In this document: positions 1-8,916 of the stretch, piece by piece
How the letters are laid out: each line of letters opens with the position of its first letter
Position numbering within the stretch: position 1 is the stretch's first letter
Source: JADKIH01 sp031427625
GTDB taxonomy: Bacteria > Bacteroidota > Bacteroidia > AKYH767-A > 2013-40CM-41-45
Direction of reading: 5' to 3'
DNA: 64,000 bases
NCBI GenBank assembly: GCA_031427625.1
Contig: JANPNV010000054.1
Span: 10,048-74,047, forward strand
The notes under the pieces: model-generated
Database searches by the model: none
What the model was told of the DNA's origin: nothing
The model's input: the letters and a program-made list of their open reading frames with translations, nothing else
Translations under genes and position numbers: made by a program

Positions 1-249
1 GTGATCGGCGTATTGTTCCGTCGCAATGCAATTATTATTTTCATGTGTGTTGAGCTAATGTTGAATGCTGTTAATTTATTGCTGGCAGCTTTCTCATCCT
101 ACCTTTCCGATCCTGCCGGACAAATCTTTGTCTTTTTTATTATGGCTGTTGCTGCCGCCGAAGTAGCCGTTGGTCTTGCTATCCTTACGATGATTTATCG
201 TAACACAGGCTCAGTAGATATTAATTTCCTGAGCAGATTAAAGAACTAG
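1..249 (+). CDS. nuoK: NADH-quinone oxidoreductase subunit K, 5'-truncated
   Basis: This is a small membrane subunit of respiratory complex I, in the proton-pumping arm. The 82 visible residues are almost all hydrophobic and carry the conserved Glu-containing membrane segments of NuoK: VELMLNAVNL at about residues 17-26 and a helix with AAAEVAVGLA at about 51-60. The family is usually about 100 residues, so about 20 N-terminal residues lie before the window, and the GTG at position 1 is unlikely to be the real start. The next gene (418) is serine deaminase and not nuoL, so the local nuo cluster seems to end here. Family assignment is confident; the start is unknown. Confidence 0.9.
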   Translation: MIGVLFRRNAIIIFMCVELMLNAVNLLLAAFSSYLSDPAGQIFVFFIMAVAAAEVAVGLAILTMIYRNTGSVDINFLSRLKN

Positions 250-404
250 TTTTTAATTTGGTCAAGACGAATAAGGATTGAGAATAACTCGAATTAAGAA
301 TCATTCAAAGCACTTCATTTTTCTTTCTGATTAAAAACAAATGTCGGGCTGGGATTATCAGTTTCATATATGCCCGGAAATATCTTTTGACTTTTAACTT
401 TACC

Positions 405-412
405 TATCTTTA
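405..412 (+). promoter_or_regulatory. Possible -7 promoter element for sdaA
   Basis: TATCTTTA lies 5 bases before the sdaA ATG and is one base away from the Bacteroidota -7 consensus TAnnTTTG. A TTG at 387-389 is 15 bases upstream, which is shorter than the usual 19-21 spacing. This is a weak candidate. Confidence 0.35.
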
Positions 413-417
413 CTGCC

Positions 418-1851
418 ATGACTCAGAAAGAACAAATTTCAGTTTTCGATATGTTTAAAATCGGCGTCGGGCCATCAAGTTCTCATACATTGGGTCCCTG
501 GCGAGCCGCTCATCGTTTTCTAAAATCTTTGGAAGAGAAATTGCTTTTTGATAAAACCACAAAAGTTAAAATACTTCTATACGGATCATTGGCAAAAACA
601 GGGCGTGGACATGGAACAGACATAGCCGTAAAACTTGGTCTCAGTGGTTATGATCCCGTAACATTCGATGTCAATAGAATTAGTGAAGTGGTTATGGATA
701 TCGATACAAAGAAGAAGCTAAAGCTAAATAGGAAGAAGGATATCGATTTTAATTCTGATGAAGATATTGAGTTTCTCTTCTCCGAGAATCTTCCGTTTCA
801 TCCGAATGCATTAACCTTTATCGCATCATTGGATGATGGCAGCAAGATTTCTGAAACTTATTATTCAGTTGGTGGAGGATTTGTCGTAAAAGAAGGTGAA
901 GAGAATTCCGGTTCTGCAAACAGCGTGGTGTTAAAATTTCCGATCGAAACCTCGGCCGAACTGCTCTCATATTGCAATCAGAACAACATGAGTGTTTCAC
1001 AAGTCGTCATGGAGAATGAGAAGTGCTGGATGAAGGAGGATGAAGTGAGAGAAAAAGTAATGAATATCTGGAAGGTTATGACTGAATGCATCTACCGTGG
1101 ATGCCATTCTGTTGGTGAACTCCCTGGTGGACTGAAGGTGATTCGTCGCGCAGCCAAAATGAATGAAAAATTTCTACCGGAGAAGAAATATAACAATTTT
1201 GAAGAATGGACGACAGCAATTCGAATCGGCGGTAACGATTTTAAATACACCCTCGACTGGGTTACATGTTTCGCACTGGCCGTAAATGAGGAGAATGCTT
1301 CCTTCGGACGAGTAGTTACAGCGCCCACCAACGGAGCAGCTGGTGTTATTCCAGCCGTACTTTTATATTATTCGATTTTCTTCAAGGATATTAATGATGA
1401 CAAGATCATCCGGTTTTTACTGACCGCTTCAGAAATCGGCTGCATCTTCAAAAAAGGAGCAACAATCTCTGCAGCAATGGGTGGTTGTCAGGCAGAGATC
1501 GGAGTTTCTTCTGCAATGGCAGCAGGAGCTTTAGCGGAAAGCATGGGAGGAAATCCAAAACAGGTAATGATGGCTGCTGAAATAGCGATGGAGCATCACC
1601 TTGGTCTTACATGCGATCCAATTCGGGGGCTTGTCCAGATTCCATGCATCGAAAGAAATACAATGGGAGCCATCAAAGCAATCACTGCTTGCCAACTTGC
1701 ATTAAACAGCGACCCGGAAAAGGCAAAAGTTTCTCTCGATGACGTAGTCAGAACGATGTGGAATACTGCAATGGAGATGAATACTAAATTCAAGGAAACT
1801 GCTGAAGGCGGACTAGCCACCAATGTTCCATTGGGCCTTAGTGAATGCTGA
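418..1851 (+). CDS. sdaA: L-serine ammonia-lyase, single-chain iron-sulfur type
   Basis: The enzyme deaminates L-serine to pyruvate and ammonia in the cytosol, using a 4Fe-4S cluster. The N-terminal half (about 1-160) has the beta-domain signature GPSSSHT at residues 18-24. The C-terminal alpha domain carries three cysteines, C357 (GGCQ), C399 (TCDPI) and C410 (IPCIER). Their 42- and 11-residue spacings match the cluster ligands of characterised single-chain serine deaminases. The 477-residue length is normal for the fused form. The gene stands alone: nuoK is 168 bases upstream and the universal stress gene converges from downstream. The ATG at 418 is preceded closely by a TATCTTTA box, so the leader would be very short. 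Confidence 0.95.
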   Translation: MTQKEQISVFDMFKIGVGPSSSHTLGPWRAAHRFLKSLEEKLLFDKTTKVKILLYGSLAKTGRGHGTDIAVKLGLSGYDPVTFDVNRISEVVMDIDTKKKLKLNRKKDIDFNSDEDIEFLFSENLPFHPNALTFIASLDDGSKISETYYSVGGGFVVKEGEENSGSANSVVLKFPIETSAELLSYCNQNNMSVSQVVMENEKCWMKEDEVREKVMNIWKVMTECIYRGCHSVGELPGGLKVIRRAAKMNEKFLPEKKYNNFEEWTTAIRIGGNDFKYTLDWVTCFALAVNEENASFGRVVTAPTNGAAGVIPAVLLYYSIFFKDINDDKIIRFLLTASEIGCIFKKGATISAAMGGCQAEIGVSSAMAAGALAESMGGNPKQVMMAAEIAMEHHLGLTCDPIRGLVQIPCIERNTMGAIKAITACQLALNSDPEKAKVSLDDVVRTMWNTAMEMNTKFKETAEGGLATNVPLGLSEC

Positions 1852-1893
1852 TATATATTTCACATATCTTCCTGAAATTTTCCATTAAGCAAT

Positions 1894-2796
1894 TTAATAA
1901 AACCTCAAATCAATCGTGTCGGTATTGAATTTTGGTCGGATACTTAAAACAGGAATCGGAGAGTGATTAACAATTTGCTGAGCAAATGGTCCTGTAAAAT
2001 ATTCCACCAAATTCATTTTGTCAAGATCAGACATTGATATTATAAGGTCAGCACTAATATCTTTGGCTTGCTTAAGCACTACATCTCCTGCATAGGCGTT
2101 TGAGATTATCTTAGTTTTACACTCTACTCCATACTCTTTTGCAATAGCCTTGATTTGCTCAGCCTCAAGTTTGATTTTTCTCAAATGTGACTTGGTAAAT
2201 TCTGTATCAATTCCAAGTATATGAAGTGTGGAAGAAAGCATAAGAGCCAGATCAATCGCATAATTCACTTTCTCGCGTGAGTGCGGCTTATCACGAAATG
2301 GAACTAGTATATTTTTAAATACCTGGACTTTTGTCTTTTTTGGAATTGAGAGCACGGGACATTTTGCATTACGGATAACGCGGAATGTGTTGCTGCCAAC
2401 AAAAAATTCCGTTATGCCCGATACTCCATGAGTGCCCATTACAATTAGGTCAGCCTTCGTTTTCTTCGACTGTTCAATAATTTCATTTTCGATTTTTCCA
2501 GTACTTGTCATTACCGAGACTTTTTCAATTCCCTGTAATTTTAATTTATTGGCAAGATTGTTTAAATGTTGATTGCTTTGATCTATAAAACTATTTTGGT
2601 AGTCTGCAAGTGGAATCAAAGGCGTCATGCTGAAATAATCCGGCTCCAGGTTTTCATACAACCCCGCAGAGACATGCAGTAAAATAATCTCTGCCTTTAG
2701 TGTTTTTGATATTTTAGCGGCAACATCAAGAGCGCGTAATGAAGTTTTTGAATAGTCAACTGGAACTAAAATTTTTTTTATTTGAAATTTTGCCAT
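1894..2796 (-). CDS. Universal stress protein with two tandem Usp domains
   Basis: This is a cytosolic UspA-family protein of about 300 residues with two Usp folds in tandem (about 1-140 and 150-300). Domain 1 begins with the typical ILVPVDYS strand and has an intact nucleotide-binding motif, GTHG followed nine residues later by GS. In domain 2 that motif is degenerate (MSDLDKMNLVEYFTGP), so only domain 1 is predicted to bind ATP. The reading frame extends 21 codons upstream, but the ATG at 2796 places the first strand correctly and is preferred. The frame converges on sdaA with 42 bases between them. The physiological role is not specified by sequence; such genes usually respond to stress or growth arrest. 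Confidence 0.9.
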   Translation of the reverse strand: MAKFQIKKILVPVDYSKTSLRALDVAAKISKTLKAEIILLHVSAGLYENLEPDYFSMTPLIPLADYQNSFIDQSNQHLNNLANKLKLQGIEKVSVMTSTGKIENEIIEQSKKTKADLIVMGTHGVSGITEFFVGSNTFRVIRNAKCPVLSIPKKTKVQVFKNILVPFRDKPHSREKVNYAIDLALMLSSTLHILGIDTEFTKSHLRKIKLEAEQIKAIAKEYGVECKTKIISNAYAGDVVLKQAKDISADLIISMSDLDKMNLVEYFTGPFAQQIVNHSPIPVLSIRPKFNTDTIDLRFY

Positions 2797-3096
2797 AGGA
2801 TTTAAGTTTAAAAAAGTGAAAGTATTCTTATTGTTCTTTTTTCCTGTTTCGAAACCCAAACGTATGTTGTTTGCGTTAATTTAAATTTGGACATCTACTG
2901 ATTAACTTTATGATGAATATTGCTTTTTTAAAACGCGTCCTTTTCACATAATAATAATCAAAAGTAAAAGTACAATTTAATAAAAAAAACGCTATAAATT
3001 AAATTTATTTGATAAAACTAGGCGTATATTAAAATAAATAATTACCGATACATATGTAAAGGAATAAAAGTTATTAATCAATAAATCAAAAATAAA
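2797..3096. other. 300-base AT-rich gap between lepA and the Usp gene
   Basis: This gap lies between the lepA stop and the Usp start, both on the minus strand. It is very AT-rich. The only element I can support is the minus-strand -7 box at 2857-2864. I see no terminator hairpin for lepA, no RNA gene and no conserved small frame. Confidence 0.6.
2857..2864 (-). promoter_or_regulatory. -7 promoter element (TACGTTTG) for the Usp gene
   Basis: Read on the minus strand, this is TACGTTTG, a full match to TAnnTTTG. It lies 60 bases before the Usp start at 2796. No clear -33 TTG is found at the expected distance. Confidence 0.45.
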
Positions 3097-4884
3097 TTAA
3101 TCCAGTTTAAGTACCGCTAAAAAGGCCTGTTGTGGAATTTCCACATTTCCTACCTGACGCATTCTCTTCTTTCCTTCTTTCTGCTTCTCAAGAAGTTTTC
3201 GTTTACGCGAAATGTCTCCTCCGTAACATTTTGCCGTCACATCCTTTCGGAGGGCCTTAACTGTTTCTCTTGCGATAATTTTCGCGCCAATACTTGCTTG
3301 TATAATTATTTCAAACTGCTGACGCGTGATTAACTCCTTAAGTTTCTCGCACATCTTCTTTCCAAAATCAAATGCATGAATCTTATGCACCAATGCTGAT
3401 AATGCATCTACCGGTTCTCCGTTAAGACGAATGTCCAGTTTTACAAGATCACTCTGCTGATAGCCGATCGGATGATAATCAAAGGATGCATATCCCTTAG
3501 AAATAGATTTCAACTTATCATAAAAATCGAAGACGATTTCCGCAAGAGGCATATTGAAAGTAAGTTCAACGCGATCAACCGTCAGATAATGTTGTCCGAT
3601 AATTACACCACGTTTACCAATGCATAATGTCATAATCGAACCAATAAATTCCGCTTTCGTGATTATCTGAGCTTTGATATAGGGCTCTTCAATTCTTTCC
3701 AGGTAATTAGGATCCGGCATCTCACTCGGATTGTGAATGTTTAATATTTCTCCATTCGTAAGATAAGCCGTATAGGATACGTTAGGAACAGTAGTAATCA
3801 CTGTCATGTTAAACTCCCTTTCCAGACGCTCCTGAATAATCTCCATGTGGAGCATTCCTAAAAATCCGCAACGGAATCCAAAACCCAGAGCAACGGATGA
3901 TTCAGGTTGAAATACAAGTGATGCATCGTTAAGCTGTAACTTCTCCATCGACTTTCTCAACTCTTCGTATTCATCAGTATCTACCGGATAAATTCCGGCA
4001 AAAACCATTGGCTTCACTTCTTCAAAACCTTTTATTGCTTCCAAACAAGGACGTGCAACATGAGTAAGGGTATCACCAACTTTTACCTCGCTGGCATCTT
4101 TTATGCCCGAGATAATATATCCAACATCACCGGCTTTTACAACTGGCCGCGGTTCCTTTTCAAGTTTTAAAATTCCAATTTCATCAGCAAAATATTCTTT
4201 GCCTGTTGCAGCAAATTTTACTTTATCGCCTTTTCGTATCTCGCCCTCCATTACCCTGAAGTAGGCAATAATACCGCGGAAAGAATTAAAAACTGAATCA
4301 AAAACTAATGCCTTCAACGGCGCTTCCGGATCGCCTTTCGGAGCAGGAATTTTATGTATAATAGCAGCTAGTATGTCATCAATTCCTAAGCCTGTCTTTG
4401 CTGAAGCAGGAATGATATCTTCTCTGTTACATCCTACAAGATCTACTATTTGATCTTTTACTGTTTCCGGATCCGCACTGGGTAAATCAATTTTATTAAG
4501 GACAGGGATTATTTCTAAACCATGTTCTAATGCCAGATATAAATTCGAAATTGTCTGAGCCTGTATTCCCTGTGCTGCATCAACGATGAGTAATGCTCCT
4601 TCGCATGCTGCTATCGATCGGGAAACTTCATATGAAAAATCGACGTGTCCGGGAGTGTCAATAAGATTCAGAATGTAATGTTCATTGTTGTATTCATACT
4701 TCATCTGGATGGCATGACTTTTAATCGTAATGCCTCTTTCCCGCTCCAGATCCATATCATCCAATACCTGCGCCTGCTGGTCTTTTTTGCTGATTGTCTT
4801 GGTTACATCAAGCAAGCGGTCGGCAAGCGTACTTTTCCCATGGTCAATATGGGCAATAATGCAGAAATTTCGGATATTTTTCAA
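3097..4884 (-). CDS. lepA: Elongation factor 4 (ribosome back-translocating GTPase)
   Basis: LepA/EF4 binds the ribosome, where it can back-translocate tRNAs or aid subunit biogenesis. From the TTG at 4884 the protein is 595 residues, the standard family length, and begins KNIRNFCIIAHIDHGKST, exactly where LepA proteins begin. A longer frame to an ATG at 4968 would add 28 unrelated residues and is rejected. Visible GTPase motifs are AHIDHGKS (G1), RGITI (G2), DTPGH (G3) and NKID (G4). The LepA-specific C-terminal domain ends in the basic stretch SRKRKLLEKQKEGKKRM. No ribosome-binding site is apparent before the TTG. The gene is divergent from the PaiB-like gene. Confidence 0.97.
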   Translation of the reverse strand: MKNIRNFCIIAHIDHGKSTLADRLLDVTKTISKKDQQAQVLDDMDLERERGITIKSHAIQMKYEYNNEHYILNLIDTPGHVDFSYEVSRSIAACEGALLIVDAAQGIQAQTISNLYLALEHGLEIIPVLNKIDLPSADPETVKDQIVDLVGCNREDIIPASAKTGLGIDDILAAIIHKIPAPKGDPEAPLKALVFDSVFNSFRGIIAYFRVMEGEIRKGDKVKFAATGKEYFADEIGILKLEKEPRPVVKAGDVGYIISGIKDASEVKVGDTLTHVARPCLEAIKGFEEVKPMVFAGIYPVDTDEYEELRKSMEKLQLNDASLVFQPESSVALGFGFRCGFLGMLHMEIIQERLEREFNMTVITTVPNVSYTAYLTNGEILNIHNPSEMPDPNYLERIEEPYIKAQIITKAEFIGSIMTLCIGKRGVIIGQHYLTVDRVELTFNMPLAEIVFDFYDKLKSISKGYASFDYHPIGYQQSDLVKLDIRLNGEPVDALSALVHKIHAFDFGKKMCEKLKELITRQQFEIIIQASIGAKIIARETVKALRKDVTAKCYGGDISRKRKLLEKQKEGKKRMRQVGNVEIPQQAFLAVLKLD

Positions 4885-5067
4885 AAAACAGGAGTAATAA
4901 TTAATATGAAATTGATAGGGTCGCGAAGTTAACAATTTTATCGGATTTTTGGGAGGATGTGAATTCAAAGGTCAATAGGCAAAAGGGCTTACCCAGATGC
5001 GATTGGAAACATAAACCGCTTTGATATTTAGAGTTTAATCATGTTGAATCAATTTGCAAAAAACAAA

Positions 5068-5075
5068 TAGCTTTG
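5068..5075 (+). promoter_or_regulatory. Promoter for the PaiB-like gene, likely leaderless
   Basis: TAGCTTTG is a perfect TAnnTTTG -7 box, with a TTG at 5044-5046 spaced 21 bases upstream. Only four bases separate it from the ATG at 5080, so transcription should start at or next to the start codon. Confidence 0.65.
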
Positions 5076-5079
5076 TCGT

Positions 5080-5697
5080 ATGTATATTCCTCCCTACTAT
5101 AAAAACAACAATCTCGAAGAAATTAAACAATTCATTCGTGATAATGCATTTGCTGTTTTGATTTCGAATGGGAAAAATGCTCCTGACGCATCTCACATTC
5201 CGCTCGAATTAATCGAAGGAAGTGACGGACATTCATATTTACAGGGGCACGTTTCGCGTGGAAATCTTCAATGGAAAAACTTTTCTTCGAATGACGATGT
5301 ACTGGCGATTTTTCAAGGGCCGCATTCATACATATCTTCCGGATGGTATAATCACATAAATGTTCCAACATGGAATTACATTGCAGTTCATGTAACAGGG
5401 AAAATCGAAATTGTAGAAGAGGGTGAAATGTACGAGTCGTTGAAAAAACTCGTCGATCATTATGAGTCAGGCTCCGAAAAACCTGTAAAGGTTGAAGAAA
5501 TGCCTCACGATATGATGGAAAAGTATATGAAGGGAATTGTAGGGTTCAAAATTCAAATAGAAAAGATCGAAGGGAAATGGAAGCTTAGTCAGAATCGTGA
5601 CGATGAAGACTACAAAAATATAATTGATCAACTTCAAAAACTTAATGACATAAATGCCGGATTGGTCGCAGAAGAAATGAAAAAATTAAAAAAGTAA
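5080..5697 (+). CDS. FMN-binding PaiB-family protein
   Basis: This is a 205-residue member of the PaiB-like, FMN-binding split-barrel family (COG2808). The N-terminus MYIPPYYK, the segment FAVLISNG, and the stretch VPTWNYIAVHVTGKI at about 100-114 are the recognisable family signatures. The C-terminal helix with KLSQNR and many acidic residues is also typical. In Bacillus, PaiB works with the acetyltransferase PaiA in regulating sporulation and protease genes; no paiA homologue is adjacent here. A general flavin-binding or oxidoreductase role is therefore safer than calling it a regulator. The start is supported by the -7 box immediately upstream. Confidence 0.88.
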   Translation: MYIPPYYKNNNLEEIKQFIRDNAFAVLISNGKNAPDASHIPLELIEGSDGHSYLQGHVSRGNLQWKNFSSNDDVLAIFQGPHSYISSGWYNHINVPTWNYIAVHVTGKIEIVEEGEMYESLKKLVDHYESGSEKPVKVEEMPHDMMEKYMKGIVGFKIQIEKIEGKWKLSQNRDDEDYKNIIDQLQKLNDINAGLVAEEMKKLKK

Positions 5698-5753
5698 CTT
5701 CTGTTATGATCACTAAATTTTTCATTCTGTACATCCTTCATCATAATCATTGT

Positions 5754-5761
5754 TAATTTTG
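5754..5761 (+). promoter_or_regulatory. -7 promoter element (TAATTTTG) for murI
   Basis: This is a perfect TAnnTTTG match eight bases before the murI ATG. No TTG is present at the expected -33 position. Confidence 0.5.
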
Positions 5762-5769
5762 CCGACAAT

Positions 5770-6597
5770 ATGTCAAAATCAAAAAAGGAAAATATTTCTT
5801 CTCAACCCATTGGTATTTTCGATTCAGGAATTGGTGGGTTAACGGTAGCGAATGCTATCAATAAAGCGCTTCCCGGTGAATCGCTAATTTATTTCGGTGA
5901 TACAGCACATCTTCCATATGGTGACAAATCGCCTGACGCAATAAAATACTATTCAATCCGGATTGCTCAGTTTTTGCTTGAGAAAAAATGCAAGGCTATT
6001 GTTATTGCCTGCAATACAGCCTCAGCTTTGGCCTACGAAACAGTAAAGGATTTCGTTGGCGGAAAGGTCCCTGTCATCAATGTTATTGATCCTGTTGTAA
6101 ATTTCGTTCTTAACAACAGTCATACAAAAAAAGTTGGTGTTATCGGTACAAAGGGAACAATCAAGAGCGATTTATATGCAAAGAAAATTAAAGCAGGAAA
6201 TAAATCCATAGATGTCGCATCTCTGGCAACACCGTTGCTTGCTCCTATGATAGAGGAAGGATTTTTTAATAATAAAATCAGCAGCACTATTATCGCTTCA
6301 TATCTGTCCAGTCGAAAACTTGCAAAAATTGATGCACTTATTCTGGCATGCACACATTACCCATTGATCAGGAAGGAAGTCGAAGCCTTTTACTCCAAAA
6401 AAATATTGATTATAGATACGGCACGTGTCGTCGCCGAAAAGGTGAAAACACAATTAACCGAAAGTAACATGCTTGGTAATAAAAGAAATCCCAAGCATCA
6501 TTTTTACGTATCTGATTTCACACAGTCATTCGAAAAAAGCACTAAATTTTTCTTTAAAAATGAAATTCATCTGGAAAAGGTGGATTTTTGGAAGTAG
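5770..6597 (+). CDS. murI: Glutamate racemase
   Basis: The enzyme converts L-glutamate to D-glutamate for the peptidoglycan stem peptide, without a cofactor, using two cysteines. Both are present: C81 in IACNTAS and C194 in LACTHYP, with H196 next to the second. The N-terminal signature IFDSGIGGLTV (residues 16-26) and FGDTAHLPYG (42-51) are intact. The 275-residue length is normal. The gene is monocistronic by spacing: 72 bases after the PaiB-like gene, with its own -7 box. It supplies substrate to MurD, encoded in the dcw cluster at 54128. Confidence 0.97.
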   Translation: MSKSKKENISSQPIGIFDSGIGGLTVANAINKALPGESLIYFGDTAHLPYGDKSPDAIKYYSIRIAQFLLEKKCKAIVIACNTASALAYETVKDFVGGKVPVINVIDPVVNFVLNNSHTKKVGVIGTKGTIKSDLYAKKIKAGNKSIDVASLATPLLAPMIEEGFFNNKISSTIIASYLSSRKLAKIDALILACTHYPLIRKEVEAFYSKKILIIDTARVVAEKVKTQLTESNMLGNKRNPKHHFYVSDFTQSFEKSTKFFFKNEIHLEKVDFWK

Positions 6598-6661
6598 TAA
6601 ATAACAATAAACTTCTTATATCTTAGCATCCTGTATTTTAAACTTTTTAAAAGCATCAAAA

Positions 6662-8842
6662 ATGAAACTTAAATTATTCTCATTATTACTATTTACTATC
6701 CTTATCATTTCAACAGAGTTTACATTTTCACAAAGTAATCCTGTTGTTTTGCAACCCGGTATAAGCATTGACAGGATTATGACTGTGCAAAACGGAGTAA
6801 TACGACTTGGTAAGGATCCTGTTACAAAAAATATTTTTTACGTTCAGACGGGGGGGAATATTTATCAGGTCATTCAGCCATCTACTGGTCCTGCGTATGA
6901 TTCTCTTGTTTTTTCTAAAACAGATCATAGCGTAAGTTATGTACAGGGAATGGTTTTTTTTGATAGCACACTCTATGTTTCAGGAAACAATCATTCTGAT
7001 AGCTTACTTACAATTGGCATTATTGCCAGAGGTAAACTGATGCCTGATAATTCCCGTCATTGGGATACATTGATGCTGACGCAGTACTATAAGACTGCAG
7101 ATTATTTCGATCATCTGTTCAGCGGAATTACTCTTAACCCATCCGGAGACTCTATTTTTATTTGCAGCGGAGCAAGAGGTGATCACGGTGAAGTTCAAAC
7201 CCGTTACGGTGCCTATCCCGGTTTACGTAACGTTCCGTTAACAACAAATATTTTTTCACTTCCCACTCATAACTCAGGTGCTATTGTACTTCAAAATGAT
7301 TCTGCATGGCTCGCTGCGAGTGGATTTCTTTTTTGTCGGGGAGTCCGCAACCATTTCGATCTGGCATTTGATTCTGACGGACATTTATTTGGCGTAGAAA
7401 ATTCAGGTGACAGAGATCATAACGAAGAAATGAACTGGCTTCAAAAAAATCACCATTATGGTTTTCCATGGAAGATGGGCGATACTGATAACCCTGCTCA
7501 ATACCCAGCATTCAATCCTGCAACTGATAAATTAATAAATCATTATAGCCGCTCGTGGAGAAACGGATTTTGGAATAATGATCCGACATTTCCTCCACCT
7601 CCTTCCGGAATTACATTTGATAATCCTATTCAAAACTTTGGGCCTGATTGTGATAAATTTCGCGATACTCTCGGAGGTGTACACGACGCCAGTGATTCAG
7701 GAATTTCTATCGGTACATTTACTGGACATCGTTCTCCACTCGGATTGGTGTTTGACAATGCAAAGGTGCTTGCTCCATTATATAGTGGAGATGCATTTAT
7801 GCTTAGCTGGACAAAAGGATATGATACCTGTGGTTGCACCGTTGTTCCCGACACAGGAGTAGGCCCGTATGTTGACCCATCACAGGATCTGGTTCACCTT
7901 GATTTACATTTTGATTCTATCGCATGGTCGTTTAGTTTAAATGCAACACGAATCATCGGCGAATTTAGTCATCCTGTCGATGCAGATATTGACAGCAATA
8001 TTATATACGTCATAGAAAATGGTTATGGTGGAACATCCGGACTGTATAAAGTTACACTTCCAATCCTCGATTATCCTTGTAACCCTGCATTAGATGTCAA
8101 TATATTGAATCCCTGTTTCACAGATTCAAACATTGTTTCACTTCCATCGTTCGGCACCTTGCCAGATTATATTTCCTGGCATGCATCTGATGGATCAATA
8201 ATTAGAGAGGATACAATTTTTACATCTGGTGATACAATCAGGTTTCTTCCTTCTGGTAATTACAGTGTTGTCTTTCACGATTTATTATCATGCGGAATTG
8301 ATTCCGTTAATTTTTCCATTCCTGTTGATTTTGAATTAACCATAGATTCAATCGATAATACTACTTGCATTGGATGCAGCGATGGTCGTTTCTCATTTAC
8401 TACTATTGGAGGCATTCCTCCGTTTTCATATTCAATTCCAGCCGGAGCTATTGTTTCGGGTAATAGCATTATTAATCTTTCTTCCGGATCGTATCAAATA
8501 TGCATTACAGATTCTAATGGATGTATGGCCTGTGATTCAGTCGTAATTCTTGAAGACCCAACAAAGGTTTATGATTTGTCTTCGCTGAATAAGATTGTGG
8601 TTTTCCCAAATCCGGCGAATGATTTTGCAATGATAAATTTTACAGGCGCCTGTAAGGACGAAGTGTCTATCAGACTACTCGATTTGAATGGCAGTGAGAT
8701 GAAAATTATCGCGAATGAATTTCGATCTGTAGACAGGACCGGATATTATCTGAGATTAGAAAATGTATCAAGCGGATATTATTCCATTGAATTTAAATCC
8801 GGCGAAAACAGGATTTATAAAAAGTTAATAATAATGCATTGA
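6662..8842 (+). CDS. Secreted glucose/sorbosone dehydrogenase-like protein with T9SS sorting domain
   Basis: A 726-residue exported protein. Residues 1-24 are a signal peptide ending near TFSQ. Residues of about 40-470 resemble the beta-propeller of PQQ-dependent glucose/sorbosone dehydrogenases: HFDLAFDSDGHLFGVENSGDRDHNEE and the HHYGFPW segment are typical. Residues of about 560-640 form a SprB-like repeat (GGIPPFSYSI, SSGSYQICITDSNGC). The C-terminus (about 650-726), starting VVFPNPANDF and ending YKKLIIMH, is a type A T9SS sorting signal. The protein should cross the outer membrane by T9SS and stay at the cell surface or be released. The substrate is unknown, and sugar dehydrogenase activity is inferred from fold only. 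Confidence 0.85.
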   Translation: MKLKLFSLLLFTILIISTEFTFSQSNPVVLQPGISIDRIMTVQNGVIRLGKDPVTKNIFYVQTGGNIYQVIQPSTGPAYDSLVFSKTDHSVSYVQGMVFFDSTLYVSGNNHSDSLLTIGIIARGKLMPDNSRHWDTLMLTQYYKTADYFDHLFSGITLNPSGDSIFICSGARGDHGEVQTRYGAYPGLRNVPLTTNIFSLPTHNSGAIVLQNDSAWLAASGFLFCRGVRNHFDLAFDSDGHLFGVENSGDRDHNEEMNWLQKNHHYGFPWKMGDTDNPAQYPAFNPATDKLINHYSRSWRNGFWNNDPTFPPPPSGITFDNPIQNFGPDCDKFRDTLGGVHDASDSGISIGTFTGHRSPLGLVFDNAKVLAPLYSGDAFMLSWTKGYDTCGCTVVPDTGVGPYVDPSQDLVHLDLHFDSIAWSFSLNATRIIGEFSHPVDADIDSNIIYVIENGYGGTSGLYKVTLPILDYPCNPALDVNILNPCFTDSNIVSLPSFGTLPDYISWHASDGSIIREDTIFTSGDTIRFLPSGNYSVVFHDLLSCGIDSVNFSIPVDFELTIDSIDNTTCIGCSDGRFSFTTIGGIPPFSYSIPAGAIVSGNSIINLSSGSYQICITDSNGCMACDSVVILEDPTKVYDLSSLNKIVVFPNPANDFAMINFTGACKDEVSIRLLDLNGSEMKIIANEFRSVDRTGYYLRLENVSSGYYSIEFKSGENRIYKKLIIMH

Positions 8843-8916
8843 TCAAATTACTCTGATCGTATATGGAAGTATTAACCTGAAAAAGGAAAAATATAAAAAA
8901 GATCCGGACTCACGGT

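Noticed and set aside
3130..3333. Plus-strand frames inside lepA (also 4645-4932)
   Set aside because: They lie antisense to a firmly identified gene, have no family similarity and show no promoter; they are frame shadows.
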